Below, in pieces: positions 35,112-44,285 of a DNA stretch of 64,000 bases (its first letter is position 1; each line of letters begins with the position of its first letter). The DNA is taken from the NCBI RefSeq assembly GCF_035610345.1, contig NZ_CP141215.1, positions 1 to 64,000 of the forward strand, read 5' to 3'. A program made the translations under genes and the position numbers. The stretch comes from Sinorhizobium meliloti. Lineage in GTDB: Bacteria > Pseudomonadota > Alphaproteobacteria > Rhizobiales > Rhizobiaceae. The notes beneath the pieces were generated by a model, which searched no databases, was not told where the DNA came from, and saw only the letters and a list, made by a program, of their open reading frames with translations.

Positions 35112-38100
35112 ATGGGTGCGCGCAAGGATCCGCCGCGATTCGCAGAGCGGAAAAAACACGCTGTCATCACCCGCCGGGATTTCCTTGGCGCGGCGGCGGC
35201 AGCGCCGATCATGACCGCTACAGCGAACCTGGCGCTGGCGGCAGAACCGCCGGATCAGGATTCTGGAGCGGATCTGATCTTCATTCTTTCGGAGGACGAA
35301 AAAAGCGTAACGGTCCGCCGGGTCTCTTCGGACACCTCAGTAACCCACCGCGACCTGACGATCGAGACGGCGTCATTTGGGCCAGGCGCCTGGTTCGACC
35401 TTCATCGGGTCGAATATGCGCAGTGGGACAGTGCGAGCCAAACTTTGACGCCGGAGAATGGGATCCCGCGCCGTCGGCTGACGATCCGGGGTGCATCCTG
35501 GGGACAGCACGTCATGGACTCGCAGCAACAGCCGCTCGAAGTGACGTTCATCTTCGAAAGGACGGATGCTTCTGCCTGGACCGTCGGCATCGAAACGAAT
35601 GTTTGGCCCGGCGAGCGGGGAAACCCGGTCTTTCATACGGAACCGGAGAATCGCAAGCCGCTCCATGCCTTCATTGCGGGACAGGCGACGCTGGACGAAA
35701 TCCTGTCGCAGGGCCGCATACAATCCGCCCTGTCCCTGATGTTCGACGGACAGCTGACGGCAACGGACCAGATGACGGTCGGTTTCAACGCCGACATTGA
35801 ATGGGTTCTCTCGCCAGTCGATGCCGACAGCCGCCCCATCCTGGCGTTGGGCGGATGCGTCGAAGCGCCCGCGCGGAAGAGCGTCGATGAAGGCAAGGTC
35901 CAATTCGTGGTCAAGTGGGAGCCGCGGACCGGCGAAGAGCCTGCGGGGGACGGGCGGCGGCTCACCGCGCGCAGTCTGGCGCGGTGGACCGCTGCCTTCG
36001 AGGTGGGCGGGGACCTGGAGTCGCCTTCGGTCGCGGTCGCGCCGCTGACGACGCTTCCAGACGACCCCGTCCTGGGCGATCTATTTATCGGTCAGTTGGA
36101 CGCTCAGTCCACGGTAGTGTTGGAAGGCGGGGTCGACGCCGCTTCGGTCGTCGCGCTGTTCTCGGCGCCGGGCGCGGTCCTGGATTGTCGGCAGCGTCTC
36201 GACGCGGAGACCACAGTGCCCACCTGCGCGAGCCTTCCGCTCGACGATGTTACGATTACCCGCATCGCGCCGGGGACAGCCGGTAAATGGCGTGACGTCG
36301 TCGTCGCCGATGCGGGCGGCAAGCGCGCGGCCCTGCCGGCCGGCCGGCCGCGGACCTCATCGGTCGAGCCGGAGCTTCCTGCCCCGCCGCCAGTTCCGGC
36401 GCCTGCGCCGATCCGTGTCGTAACACTGATCGGGCGGATGGATGTTTCCCCGTTGCCGATCGACGCCGCCGCGAGCCAGCTTGCACAGGACGACGATGCG
36501 GCGGCGGCGGCCCGGCGCAAGTTCGATGCGATCACGGCGGCTGCGCTCGGCGACCGTGCTGGCGTGTCGGAGCGGACGTTTTTCCTGCTGGTCGACCGTG
36601 GCAACGGCGAGAATGTCGCCGCGCCCAGGAGCAACGGAGCTAAGGGCGGCGATGCTGCGGAAGCGTCGGACGTATTGCGCAGGCTCTATGCCGACGTGGC
36701 ACTTCGTGGGCTCGATACAGCACTGCCGGACACACGCGACAGCGCGCTCACCGTCGCCGGAAGCCATTTTAGGCTGAATTTCCTTGACGGGAACCCGCTG
36801 CCCGACCTGCTTGTACCGGAGGTCCACTGGAACACCCCCGATGGCTTCCTGTGGCTGGGCGCGCCGACGATGTCAGGCGAATTCGCCTGGCTCGACCTGG
36901 GTAGCTCCACCCTTCACGCGCGGCGCGACCACGATCTGGTCGACTTGCGTTTCCGCTTTGCCGACTTCGTCCTCGGCTTTTCCGTTAGTACCGACGCATA
37001 TGGGTTTCCGATCGGCATCGGGCGGGCGCTGCGCCCGTCGACCCCAGATGCCCGTCAGGTCGTGGTCAGGAAGCAATTGCCGGGGGCCACCGGCGACGGC
37101 AAGCTCGACACCGGCGACGTGATCGAGGACCGCAGGCCCGTTCTCGGCGTCGAGTTCCCGCCGCAGCATGTTATGGAAGAAGCGTTCTATCGTCAGGAAC
37201 TTGGGCCGCTTCCCGATACAGACTGGCCTGAAGACTCGGGCGATCTCGAATCTTTTCTCGAAGCGATCAGACTGGAACCGGACGCCGGCAAGCGCCGCAC
37301 GGCCCGCGAGAAGATCGGGCTCAAGAAGGTAGCGAAGGAGGCCGAACAAACCGCTCCGAACCAGCCGACGCCGTTCGCCGACCTGCGGCGGGAGCTTGGA
37401 AATTCGGGCCTGCCGGAAGACCAGAAGGAGTATTTCGGCCCCTACGCGATGTCGCCGGAAGCCATAGCGGCGGCGCGCGCCTGGCAAACACGGCAAAGCG
37501 AGGAGCTGCTCAGGCCGATCGTCGAGACGATGCTCTCGAAGGCTGCTAAGAAACCGCCGGTGAGTACCACTGCCGGGCCACTTGGCGATGCGCTGCAGGC
37601 CGAAGCCGAAGCCGAGAAGGAATATCCTCTTTACAAGCTGTGGCGGGACGCGTTTCGTGCTTACGTCATCGAGACTCGCGGCCGTCCGGGCGACGTCCTG
37701 GCACAGGATCCAGGCGCGACTTTTGCGGAATTCGTCAACAGGCAGCGGCCCAATGCCCCTTCGGACTATTTTCCTTTGCCGGAGCTTGAGGCGACGTTCA
37801 CGGCCGCGTTCCTCAAGCAGATATCGGGCCGTGAACCCTATGATCGGCTGGCCATGGCGCGGCTTTCCGGCCGCAGTTTGCTCTCCTTCCGGGTAAATTT
37901 CGAGGCGGCTCCCGGCGATTCCTTTGAGATCAACCGCCTGCCGAGCCATGCGACGGACAGTCCGGCCGCGCCGGGACCCGGCGTACAGCGCTTCGGCGCG
38001 ATGCCGTTCACCTTTGCCTCGCTGACCGACTGGTCGCGCCACGAACCCCATGTCACGCAGCGGGCGCGCAAATTGTATGAACCTCTCGCTTCGGGAGCTA

Positions 38101-41100
38101 TACCTCCCGTGGCGGGGCGCGTGGCCAGCGTCGACGATCACGCGATTCTCGTGCAGCAAGGGATCGAACGCGGCCAAAAATCGTCCGGGACGCATCTTGG
38201 ACAACTCCGCGCAAACCTGTCTACACGCCCGATGGGCCTGGAAACGCGGATCGAGATCCCGTCGCGCCTTGTTCTCTCGACGGCGCAGAACGCGATCTGG
38301 CAGGCTCCGCGAAAGGTGAGCCGCGACCCCGACGGCGGCGAGCCGGACGTGTTCGACACCGATCCCCCCACGCCCGGCAACGGCTATGAGGCCTACGAAC
38401 CGCTTTGGATGACGCGTCTTATTACAGAGGACGCCGAGCCCGGCCTCAGGGCGGTTTGGTCCCCGGACATGCGGCCCGAGGCAGTCGGTCCGCTTCCTGC
38501 CGGCGACGTGCTGAGAATCGCAGGTCCTCCGCCACGCGGACCCTGGTCACCCTGGATCCTGCGGCGCGAACAGGTGGATGGGGTCCGGGCCCAGCCGTTG
38601 AAGATATGGGAGATCGAGCAAGCGCAGAAGCTAACCGACCCCAACGCGCCGCCGCTGCCCACCTATACTGACGACGAAGTGTGCCTGCTCGACCGCCCCA
38701 CCAAGTCGAGCATGTTCCAGCGCATCTGCGAGGTTTTCAAGCTCCGCGCGACCTACAAAAACCAGGCCGATCTCCACACGTTCCGCACCTCGCTCGATGC
38801 CTATGACCGGCACGAACTGGTGTTGCTGTCCTCCGCTTACGGCCTTCCGGCTACCGGTCGGCGCCGGCAGATCGGCACCAGTGACACCGATGCGGGCGAG
38901 CTCGTCGAAAAGTCGGGCCAGTTCGAGCCGGGAGAGGACTTCCACCTCACCGATGCGACGTCGGACCTCGCCTTCTATCGGCCCAAACCGCTCGATGTCA
39001 GCGAATTGTCGCTGAGCGCACTCGGCGGCTTCCTCAATCACGACACGAACTTTCTGCCGCCCGCTCCAGCCGTCACCTATGACGGGCGGTCGCTTTTCGA
39101 CGGCCTGTCGATCGAGCGCTGGCAGCATTTGATCGTGCTCGGGCGCGACGTGCTCGCTACGGTCGTCTACTCCGGCTACCTCTACCCACTGAGTCACAAA
39201 GCGTCGCTGGTCAAGATTACCGAACGCGTCTTCGTGCGGATGAAGGGCGACCGAAACCAAGACAAAGATTTCGGCGTCAAGGCCGTGTTGCGCCAGCGCA
39301 TGTTCGTTAGGGTGTCTTCCCCGACCAAGAAGTTCCCCGCCGTCGGTCAGCCTAACAAGGGGCGGCAATGGTGCTCCGAGGACGTGACCATCCTCACGCG
39401 CCAGACACCCGACATCGTCGACCCCACATTGGAGCTTGACACCTCGCCCCTGCGTCCCAGCCCCAGCGGCAGGATATTCCTGGACAACCAGCCCGGACTC
39501 GCATTCTGGCCGCAAACGGCGACGACGGACCAGGCCCGCTTCCGGTTCGAGTTCATGCTCGATGGCCGTCGCACCAAGGCGCCGTTGATCTTCGTGGACC
39601 GGATCGCGGCGAAGAACAGAACATCCCTCGACGCGCTGCTGAAATACTACCGGTCGCTCGACGAGGCCACGTGGCGAACGGCAGGGCTGAACGGCCAGAC
39701 GCTGCGCTTCGCCGAACCTGTCAAGGAAGGCGACACGTCGTTCTCGGTCGACAGCGTCGTATTCGATGTCGATGGCCGCGCGAAAAGCGACGGAGAGAGC
39801 TGGGAGGGAGATAACGACCTGGGGACCAACACGGGCGTGCTGGAGGGAGCCGACCAGCCGCCCTTCTACCCGGTTATGTCGTCGGCGAAGATCCACATTG
39901 AGCAGGCCGAGTGCATGTCCGGCGCTGCCATGGGCGCGGCAAAAGTCCGTTTCGACGGCAGTTATGTGCTCCGCGGTCTGCCGCGGCGCCAGGAAGAAGG
40001 CCAGGTGTCCGAAGGCAATCAGGTGGACAAAGAGACCTTAGGCGGGAACGCCGCTGAAGTCTTCCTCTATGTTGACATGATTGCGCCGCCGAAGATGAGC
40101 ATGGGGCCGAACGGCAACCAGTCCGGGGGCGTCGGCCGGCCCAATATGGATATCGTGGCGCTCAGCCGTTCGAAGGGCATCCTCGGAGCGCAGCCCGGCC
40201 AGGCCATCTATCGGAGCAAGCCCGCCGATACCGCCGGAACGCCCTATTCTGAATCGCCGAAGCTGTTGTCGGTCGCGAACCACTTCTCGCTACCAGCGCC
40301 TCGGCCCCAGACACCCGGTGGCGGTCAGCCCGACGTTCCCCCGGCAAGCGAAGACACGACCTCGAAGGTGTTCGAAAGTTTCTTCAGCGTCGATGCTAAA
40401 TTACTTGGGGTCATCTCTTTCCAGTCTCTGATGAAGCTCCTCAAGCTTGTCGGCGGAGTGGACGCCATGCCGGCGCTCAAGGAGGTGGTCGACTACGGTT
40501 CGCAGGTCTTGGGCGAACTTCAGAGTGGCGCAGCGGGAGCAATCGAGCTCTTGCACAGCGAGATCCTGTCGCCTTTGCTGCAACTCGTTCGTACCACCCG
40601 AAAGGAATGGTCGAAACTAGACCGCACGCAGACCGGCGCGCAGCAAAGCGTCATCGAGAATTTTCAAAAATTCCTGCCGAGCCTCCAGGCGACTTCGCTG
40701 CGCCAGCTCTATCCAGAGATCGACAGGGGGTTGAACAAGCTCGAGGCGGCGCTGCTCGAAGCGATGGGCGAGAAAGACCCGGTTCTAATTGTCGGGCGGC
40801 TGGCGGCAGTACACGAAGCGGGCCGGCAGTTCATGCGAGAGCTGGGCCGTCTGGCGGCGAATCCCGTCGAACGCATCGAACAGGCAGCCCGCGGCCAATT
40901 CACCGCAGTGGCCGCAGACATTGAAGTCGAGATCAGGGCCTACGAGGCCGCGGCGATGAAATTCGTCTCGGAACTGCAGGCGACCAAGGACGATATCGCG
41001 CGCGAGCTTCTGATCTATCTCGCCGATCAACTGCCTTGGCACGAAATCGAAGCGCTGATAGCGATTTCGGAGAGCGGCGAAGCGATCCGCGATCTCTCGG

Positions 41101-44100
41101 CAAAAGCGCTTCTGGAGCTGCGCGACGTCAACGTCGACCTGTCGCCCTACGTCGCGGACCTTGCCTCCGGAGCGCTCGATCCCGTCGCTGCGCTCAAGGC
41201 GATTTCCTCGGCGTTCCTTGACGCGGCGATTGTCAAGGCCGAGGAAACGGAAGACGGCCTGCGCAATCCGTCTCTCACCCAGCGGTTCCTGGCCCTGTTC
41301 AGCGGCGACACCCAGCAGGACCGGGAGATCGTCGCCTCGGCCGTCGCGGCCTATCGCGTCCGGCTGGAGTTCGCCAAGACACAAATCCACGGCTGGATCG
41401 ACAACGTCCCGCCTACACCCGATTGGGCGATCTGGGTGGCGCGTGTCCGCGCCATTGTCCAGCTCATCGAGTTGTTGCGCGAGATGGTGAAGGCGGTGCA
41501 GGCGAAAAGGCCCGAACGCGTCTTCTCCTTGCTCGTCCAGCTTGGCCGCGAATATCTCACCGTCGATCTTCTTGCGTTCAAGGCAGAGATCGAGAACGAG
41601 ATCGCCACGCAGGAAGCGCAACTGCGGGGATGGCTTGACACAATCCTGGAACGCCTCGTCCAGGTCGCAGCCGGAACCGTAGCCGCCAACGCCCAGATCA
41701 ATCCCGAACTGCCTGTGGCGGTGATCGTTGCTTGTGTCGCGCAGCTTCCGGTCAACGACAGGCAGCAGGCTACGGCGGTCGCAGAAGCCATAGTTGGCCG
41801 GTCGCCGGACCACTTCCTCAAAGGCTTTGCCATCACCGCGCGGGACACCTTCGACCTCGCGACCGAACTCGCCGTCGCGCGGGGCAACCTGCCGAACGAC
41901 ATCAATGCCCAACCGGTGCGCGCCGCCATTACCAATTTTCAGACGGCGCTGCCAGCCTACAGACGCCTCTTCTGCGAGGTCGTTGCTGTGGTCGGGCACG
42001 CCCAGGCGGCCCACCGGGAGCTAACCACGCTTTCGAGAGCGTCGCCGACGATGACCCCGGCCCAGATGATGGACGTTGCCGGACGACTTCGCATCCTGGC
42101 CGGCGAAATCGAGCAAGGCCTGGTTCGCATCCGCACCGAAGCGAAAAAGCTCTTTGACCTGCTTGGAAATCACCTAGGCGTCATAGTCGCGGCGGCAGCC
42201 GGAGGCGCGTTTACGGCGGCCTTCGGAAATGATCTCGAGCTGAAGCTCGACGAGTGGGACAAGTCCGCCGCTGCGGCGCTCAGGGTCGCCGTCAACACGC
42301 TGTTCCGCTGGACCAAAATCGTGGCGAGTGTCGGCGCCCCCGAGGTCGGACAGCTTCTCGACCTCGCCGCCACGATTGTACGCGAGCGAATTCCCGATGT
42401 GTTGCGCGCCGAACGTGAAGAGCTCGAGGCCTCCTTGCAAAAGCTCGACGACGAATGCCGCGAGCTCGCAGCATCGATCTCGACGTTTGTCCTGCCGCCC
42501 GCGCCGACCGGCGAGACCGTGTCGCTGTTGCTCGCGACCACCGTGCAGGACACTAACAAAACGGTCAGTCAATTGTTCGCGGACATAGGCGGGATAGCTC
42601 GGACCGACAAGATCGAACGCGCGCTGCGGCGGGTCTCGGCAGCCCATGCCGCGCTCGTCAGCCGTGCCAACGGTCTGCCGGAGAGCCTTGCCGGTCAGGC
42701 GCTCGACCCGCCCGTGGAGACCCTGTTCAGAGCGATCCAAAGCGGTTACACGAAGGTCCTCACGGTCCGCGATGACCTGGTGAAGGAGGCCAACAATTTC
42801 CCGGTCGCGGGTCCGGTCGTATCGCGGGCGCTCACCATCGAGCCGTTCATCGGTCAGTGCGACGCGTTCAACCTGAACTGCGACAAGCTTGCCCGCGAGA
42901 AGGCTGCAGTTGACAGCCTGATGACCCCGCCTGCGGACCCGAAGATCGTGTCGACCAAGCGCCGCGAGTTGCAGGCCTTCCTCGACTCCATCTCGGGCGG
43001 GCGCTCGGCGGTCGAGCAGATCTTCGACAACGTCCAGAAGATCTGGGACGACATCTCCCGCGGCGAGCTGTCCTCGCTTGTCGACATCGCGGCCCTGCGC
43101 GACCAGGTCGAGGAGCTGATTTCCGAACTCGTGCCAGTGAAGCGCACCCTGAGCTATACGCTCGACTTCGACTTCGATGGCGGCAAGGTCGCCAAGATGT
43201 CCGGCGGCGTCTTCACGCCCAAGCCGCCCAGCCGGTTCGAGCTTTCCATGACAGCCACGATCGACCTGTTGAAGGCCAAGGCCGACATGAGGGCCAAGGG
43301 CCACATCGGGCCATTCGACGTCAATTTAATCGGCAGCGTCTTCGACGCGGTCACCCTGATCTTCGACGGCGTCGATTTCGGCTTCGAACTCGGGGGGGCG
43401 CCGCGCTTTGACGTCCACTACCGCGACTTCCAGATCGGCGAAAAGCTAAAGTTCGTGGAGAAGCTGCAGTCCTACATGACGCCGTCCAAGGACGGTAGCG
43501 GGTTCTTCATCGAGCCGATGCGTGGCAGGCCGGGCATTCTGGCGGGCTATGGCATCAACCTCGGGACCATCCAGCTCGGCGGCGTCGCCTTCTCCAACGT
43601 CCTGCTCAACGCCGCCGCGGAGCTTCCCTTCGACGGCGAGGCGGCGATGTTCCGCTTCGCACTCGGCCGCGCAATGGCGCCGTTCCTGATCTCGGTGCCG
43701 CCATACGGCGGCGGCGGCTTCGTCGCGATCTACGCCGACGCGCAAGGGTTCCGAGGCTTCGAGGCGTCGTTTGAATTCGGCGGCGTCGCCGATTTCTCGA
43801 CCGGGCCGCTGGTCGCCATGGGCCGGTTGACGAGCGGCTTCTACATCCGGTCGATGAAGGTCGAATCCGAGGGCAGGAGCCGCACCCTCACTGACATATA
43901 CGGCACCTTCTTCGTCGGCGGCGAGGCAAGCATCTGGATCTTCAGCTTCTACGCGTCGCTCTATGTCCGGCTGGGCATGAAGTCGGGCGGCGATATGGAG
44001 GGCGAAGCGACCTTCACCTTTTCCTTCTCCATGGGTATTGTTGACTACGACTTTCAGGTTTCGGTCAGCCACAAGCGCGAGGCATTCGGCGGCGGCAGCA

Positions 44101-44270
44101 CCAACTCCATCGGCGCTTCCGGAGGCATGGACGGCGTCGACCGGTCGATCATCACGCGAAGCCTAAAGCCGGGATCCGCGCTGGCCGCCGACGTCGAGGC
44201 GGACACGATCGCCTTCGGCGAGACGACGGTTCCCTCCTACCTCGCCTACTTCGATCCAACGCTGCTCTAG
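35112..44270 (+). CDS. Giant Tat-exported protein of 3052 residues, unknown family
   Basis: The N-terminus carries a twin-arginine signal: T20-R21-R22-D23-F24-L25-G26, then an alanine-rich hydrophobic core and a cut near ALA-A (residues 42-44). The protein should cross the inner membrane folded. Residues ~45-415 are mixed beta-rich. A proline-rich linker lies near 418-436 (PELPAPPPVPAPAP), followed by large mixed domains to ~1750. Residues ~1756-2680 are almost purely helical, rich in A, L, E and R. Residues ~2680-3010 are Gly- and aromatic-rich with alternating hydrophobic residues (ASIWIFSFYASLYVRLGM), like a beta-barrel or beta-helix. No catalytic motif, repeat toxin domain or known enzyme was recognised. 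The next gene follows after 15 bp. Unusually large for a Tat substrate. Confidence 0.8.
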   Translation: MGARKDPPRFAERKKHAVITRRDFLGAAAAAPIMTATANLALAAEPPDQDSGADLIFILSEDEKSVTVRRVSSDTSVTHRDLTIETASFGPGAWFDLHRVEYAQWDSASQTLTPENGIPRRRLTIRGASWGQHVMDSQQQPLEVTFIFERTDASAWTVGIETNVWPGERGNPVFHTEPENRKPLHAFIAGQATLDEILSQGRIQSALSLMFDGQLTATDQMTVGFNADIEWVLSPVDADSRPILALGGCVEAPARKSVDEGKVQFVVKWEPRTGEEPAGDGRRLTARSLARWTAAFEVGGDLESPSVAVAPLTTLPDDPVLGDLFIGQLDAQSTVVLEGGVDAASVVALFSAPGAVLDCRQRLDAETTVPTCASLPLDDVTITRIAPGTAGKWRDVVVADAGGKRAALPAGRPRTSSVEPELPAPPPVPAPAPIRVVTLIGRMDVSPLPIDAAASQLAQDDDAAAAARRKFDAITAAALGDRAGVSERTFFLLVDRGNGENVAAPRSNGAKGGDAAEASDVLRRLYADVALRGLDTALPDTRDSALTVAGSHFRLNFLDGNPLPDLLVPEVHWNTPDGFLWLGAPTMSGEFAWLDLGSSTLHARRDHDLVDLRFRFADFVLGFSVSTDAYGFPIGIGRALRPSTPDARQVVVRKQLPGATGDGKLDTGDVIEDRRPVLGVEFPPQHVMEEAFYRQELGPLPDTDWPEDSGDLESFLEAIRLEPDAGKRRTAREKIGLKKVAKEAEQTAPNQPTPFADLRRELGNSGLPEDQKEYFGPYAMSPEAIAAARAWQTRQSEELLRPIVETMLSKAAKKPPVSTTAGPLGDALQAEAEAEKEYPLYKLWRDAFRAYVIETRGRPGDVLAQDPGATFAEFVNRQRPNAPSDYFPLPELEATFTAAFLKQISGREPYDRLAMARLSGRSLLSFRVNFEAAPGDSFEINRLPSHATDSPAAPGPGVQRFGAMPFTFASLTDWSRHEPHVTQRARKLYEPLASGAIPPVAGRVASVDDHAILVQQGIERGQKSSGTHLGQLRANLSTRPMGLETRIEIPSRLVLSTAQNAIWQAPRKVSRDPDGGEPDVFDTDPPTPGNGYEAYEPLWMTRLITEDAEPGLRAVWSPDMRPEAVGPLPAGDVLRIAGPPPRGPWSPWILRREQVDGVRAQPLKIWEIEQAQKLTDPNAPPLPTYTDDEVCLLDRPTKSSMFQRICEVFKLRATYKNQADLHTFRTSLDAYDRHELVLLSSAYGLPATGRRRQIGTSDTDAGELVEKSGQFEPGEDFHLTDATSDLAFYRPKPLDVSELSLSALGGFLNHDTNFLPPAPAVTYDGRSLFDGLSIERWQHLIVLGRDVLATVVYSGYLYPLSHKASLVKITERVFVRMKGDRNQDKDFGVKAVLRQRMFVRVSSPTKKFPAVGQPNKGRQWCSEDVTILTRQTPDIVDPTLELDTSPLRPSPSGRIFLDNQPGLAFWPQTATTDQARFRFEFMLDGRRTKAPLIFVDRIAAKNRTSLDALLKYYRSLDEATWRTAGLNGQTLRFAEPVKEGDTSFSVDSVVFDVDGRAKSDGESWEGDNDLGTNTGVLEGADQPPFYPVMSSAKIHIEQAECMSGAAMGAAKVRFDGSYVLRGLPRRQEEGQVSEGNQVDKETLGGNAAEVFLYVDMIAPPKMSMGPNGNQSGGVGRPNMDIVALSRSKGILGAQPGQAIYRSKPADTAGTPYSESPKLLSVANHFSLPAPRPQTPGGGQPDVPPASEDTTSKVFESFFSVDAKLLGVISFQSLMKLLKLVGGVDAMPALKEVVDYGSQVLGELQSGAAGAIELLHSEILSPLLQLVRTTRKEWSKLDRTQTGAQQSVIENFQKFLPSLQATSLRQLYPEIDRGLNKLEAALLEAMGEKDPVLIVGRLAAVHEAGRQFMRELGRLAANPVERIEQAARGQFTAVAADIEVEIRAYEAAAMKFVSELQATKDDIARELLIYLADQLPWHEIEALIAISESGEAIRDLSAKALLELRDVNVDLSPYVADLASGALDPVAALKAISSAFLDAAIVKAEETEDGLRNPSLTQRFLALFSGDTQQDREIVASAVAAYRVRLEFAKTQIHGWIDNVPPTPDWAIWVARVRAIVQLIELLREMVKAVQAKRPERVFSLLVQLGREYLTVDLLAFKAEIENEIATQEAQLRGWLDTILERLVQVAAGTVAANAQINPELPVAVIVACVAQLPVNDRQQATAVAEAIVGRSPDHFLKGFAITARDTFDLATELAVARGNLPNDINAQPVRAAITNFQTALPAYRRLFCEVVAVVGHAQAAHRELTTLSRASPTMTPAQMMDVAGRLRILAGEIEQGLVRIRTEAKKLFDLLGNHLGVIVAAAAGGAFTAAFGNDLELKLDEWDKSAAAALRVAVNTLFRWTKIVASVGAPEVGQLLDLAATIVRERIPDVLRAEREELEASLQKLDDECRELAASISTFVLPPAPTGETVSLLLATTVQDTNKTVSQLFADIGGIARTDKIERALRRVSAAHAALVSRANGLPESLAGQALDPPVETLFRAIQSGYTKVLTVRDDLVKEANNFPVAGPVVSRALTIEPFIGQCDAFNLNCDKLAREKAAVDSLMTPPADPKIVSTKRRELQAFLDSISGGRSAVEQIFDNVQKIWDDISRGELSSLVDIAALRDQVEELISELVPVKRTLSYTLDFDFDGGKVAKMSGGVFTPKPPSRFELSMTATIDLLKAKADMRAKGHIGPFDVNLIGSVFDAVTLIFDGVDFGFELGGAPRFDVHYRDFQIGEKLKFVEKLQSYMTPSKDGSGFFIEPMRGRPGILAGYGINLGTIQLGGVAFSNVLLNAAAELPFDGEAAMFRFALGRAMAPFLISVPPYGGGGFVAIYADAQGFRGFEASFEFGGVADFSTGPLVAMGRLTSGFYIRSMKVESEGRSRTLTDIYGTFFVGGEASIWIFSFYASLYVRLGMKSGGDMEGEATFTFSFSMGIVDYDFQVSVSHKREAFGGGSTNSIGASGGMDGVDRSIITRSLKPGSALAADVEADTIAFGETTVPSYLAYFDPTLL

Positions 44271-44285
44271 ACGGAAGCCACGCAC

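Noticed and set aside
35112..44270. Giant gene as a polyketide or non-ribosomal peptide synthetase, or RTX toxin
   Set aside because: No acyltransferase, ketosynthase, condensation or adenylation motifs and no nonapeptide Ca-binding repeats were seen; the Tat signal argues against a cytoplasmic synthetase.
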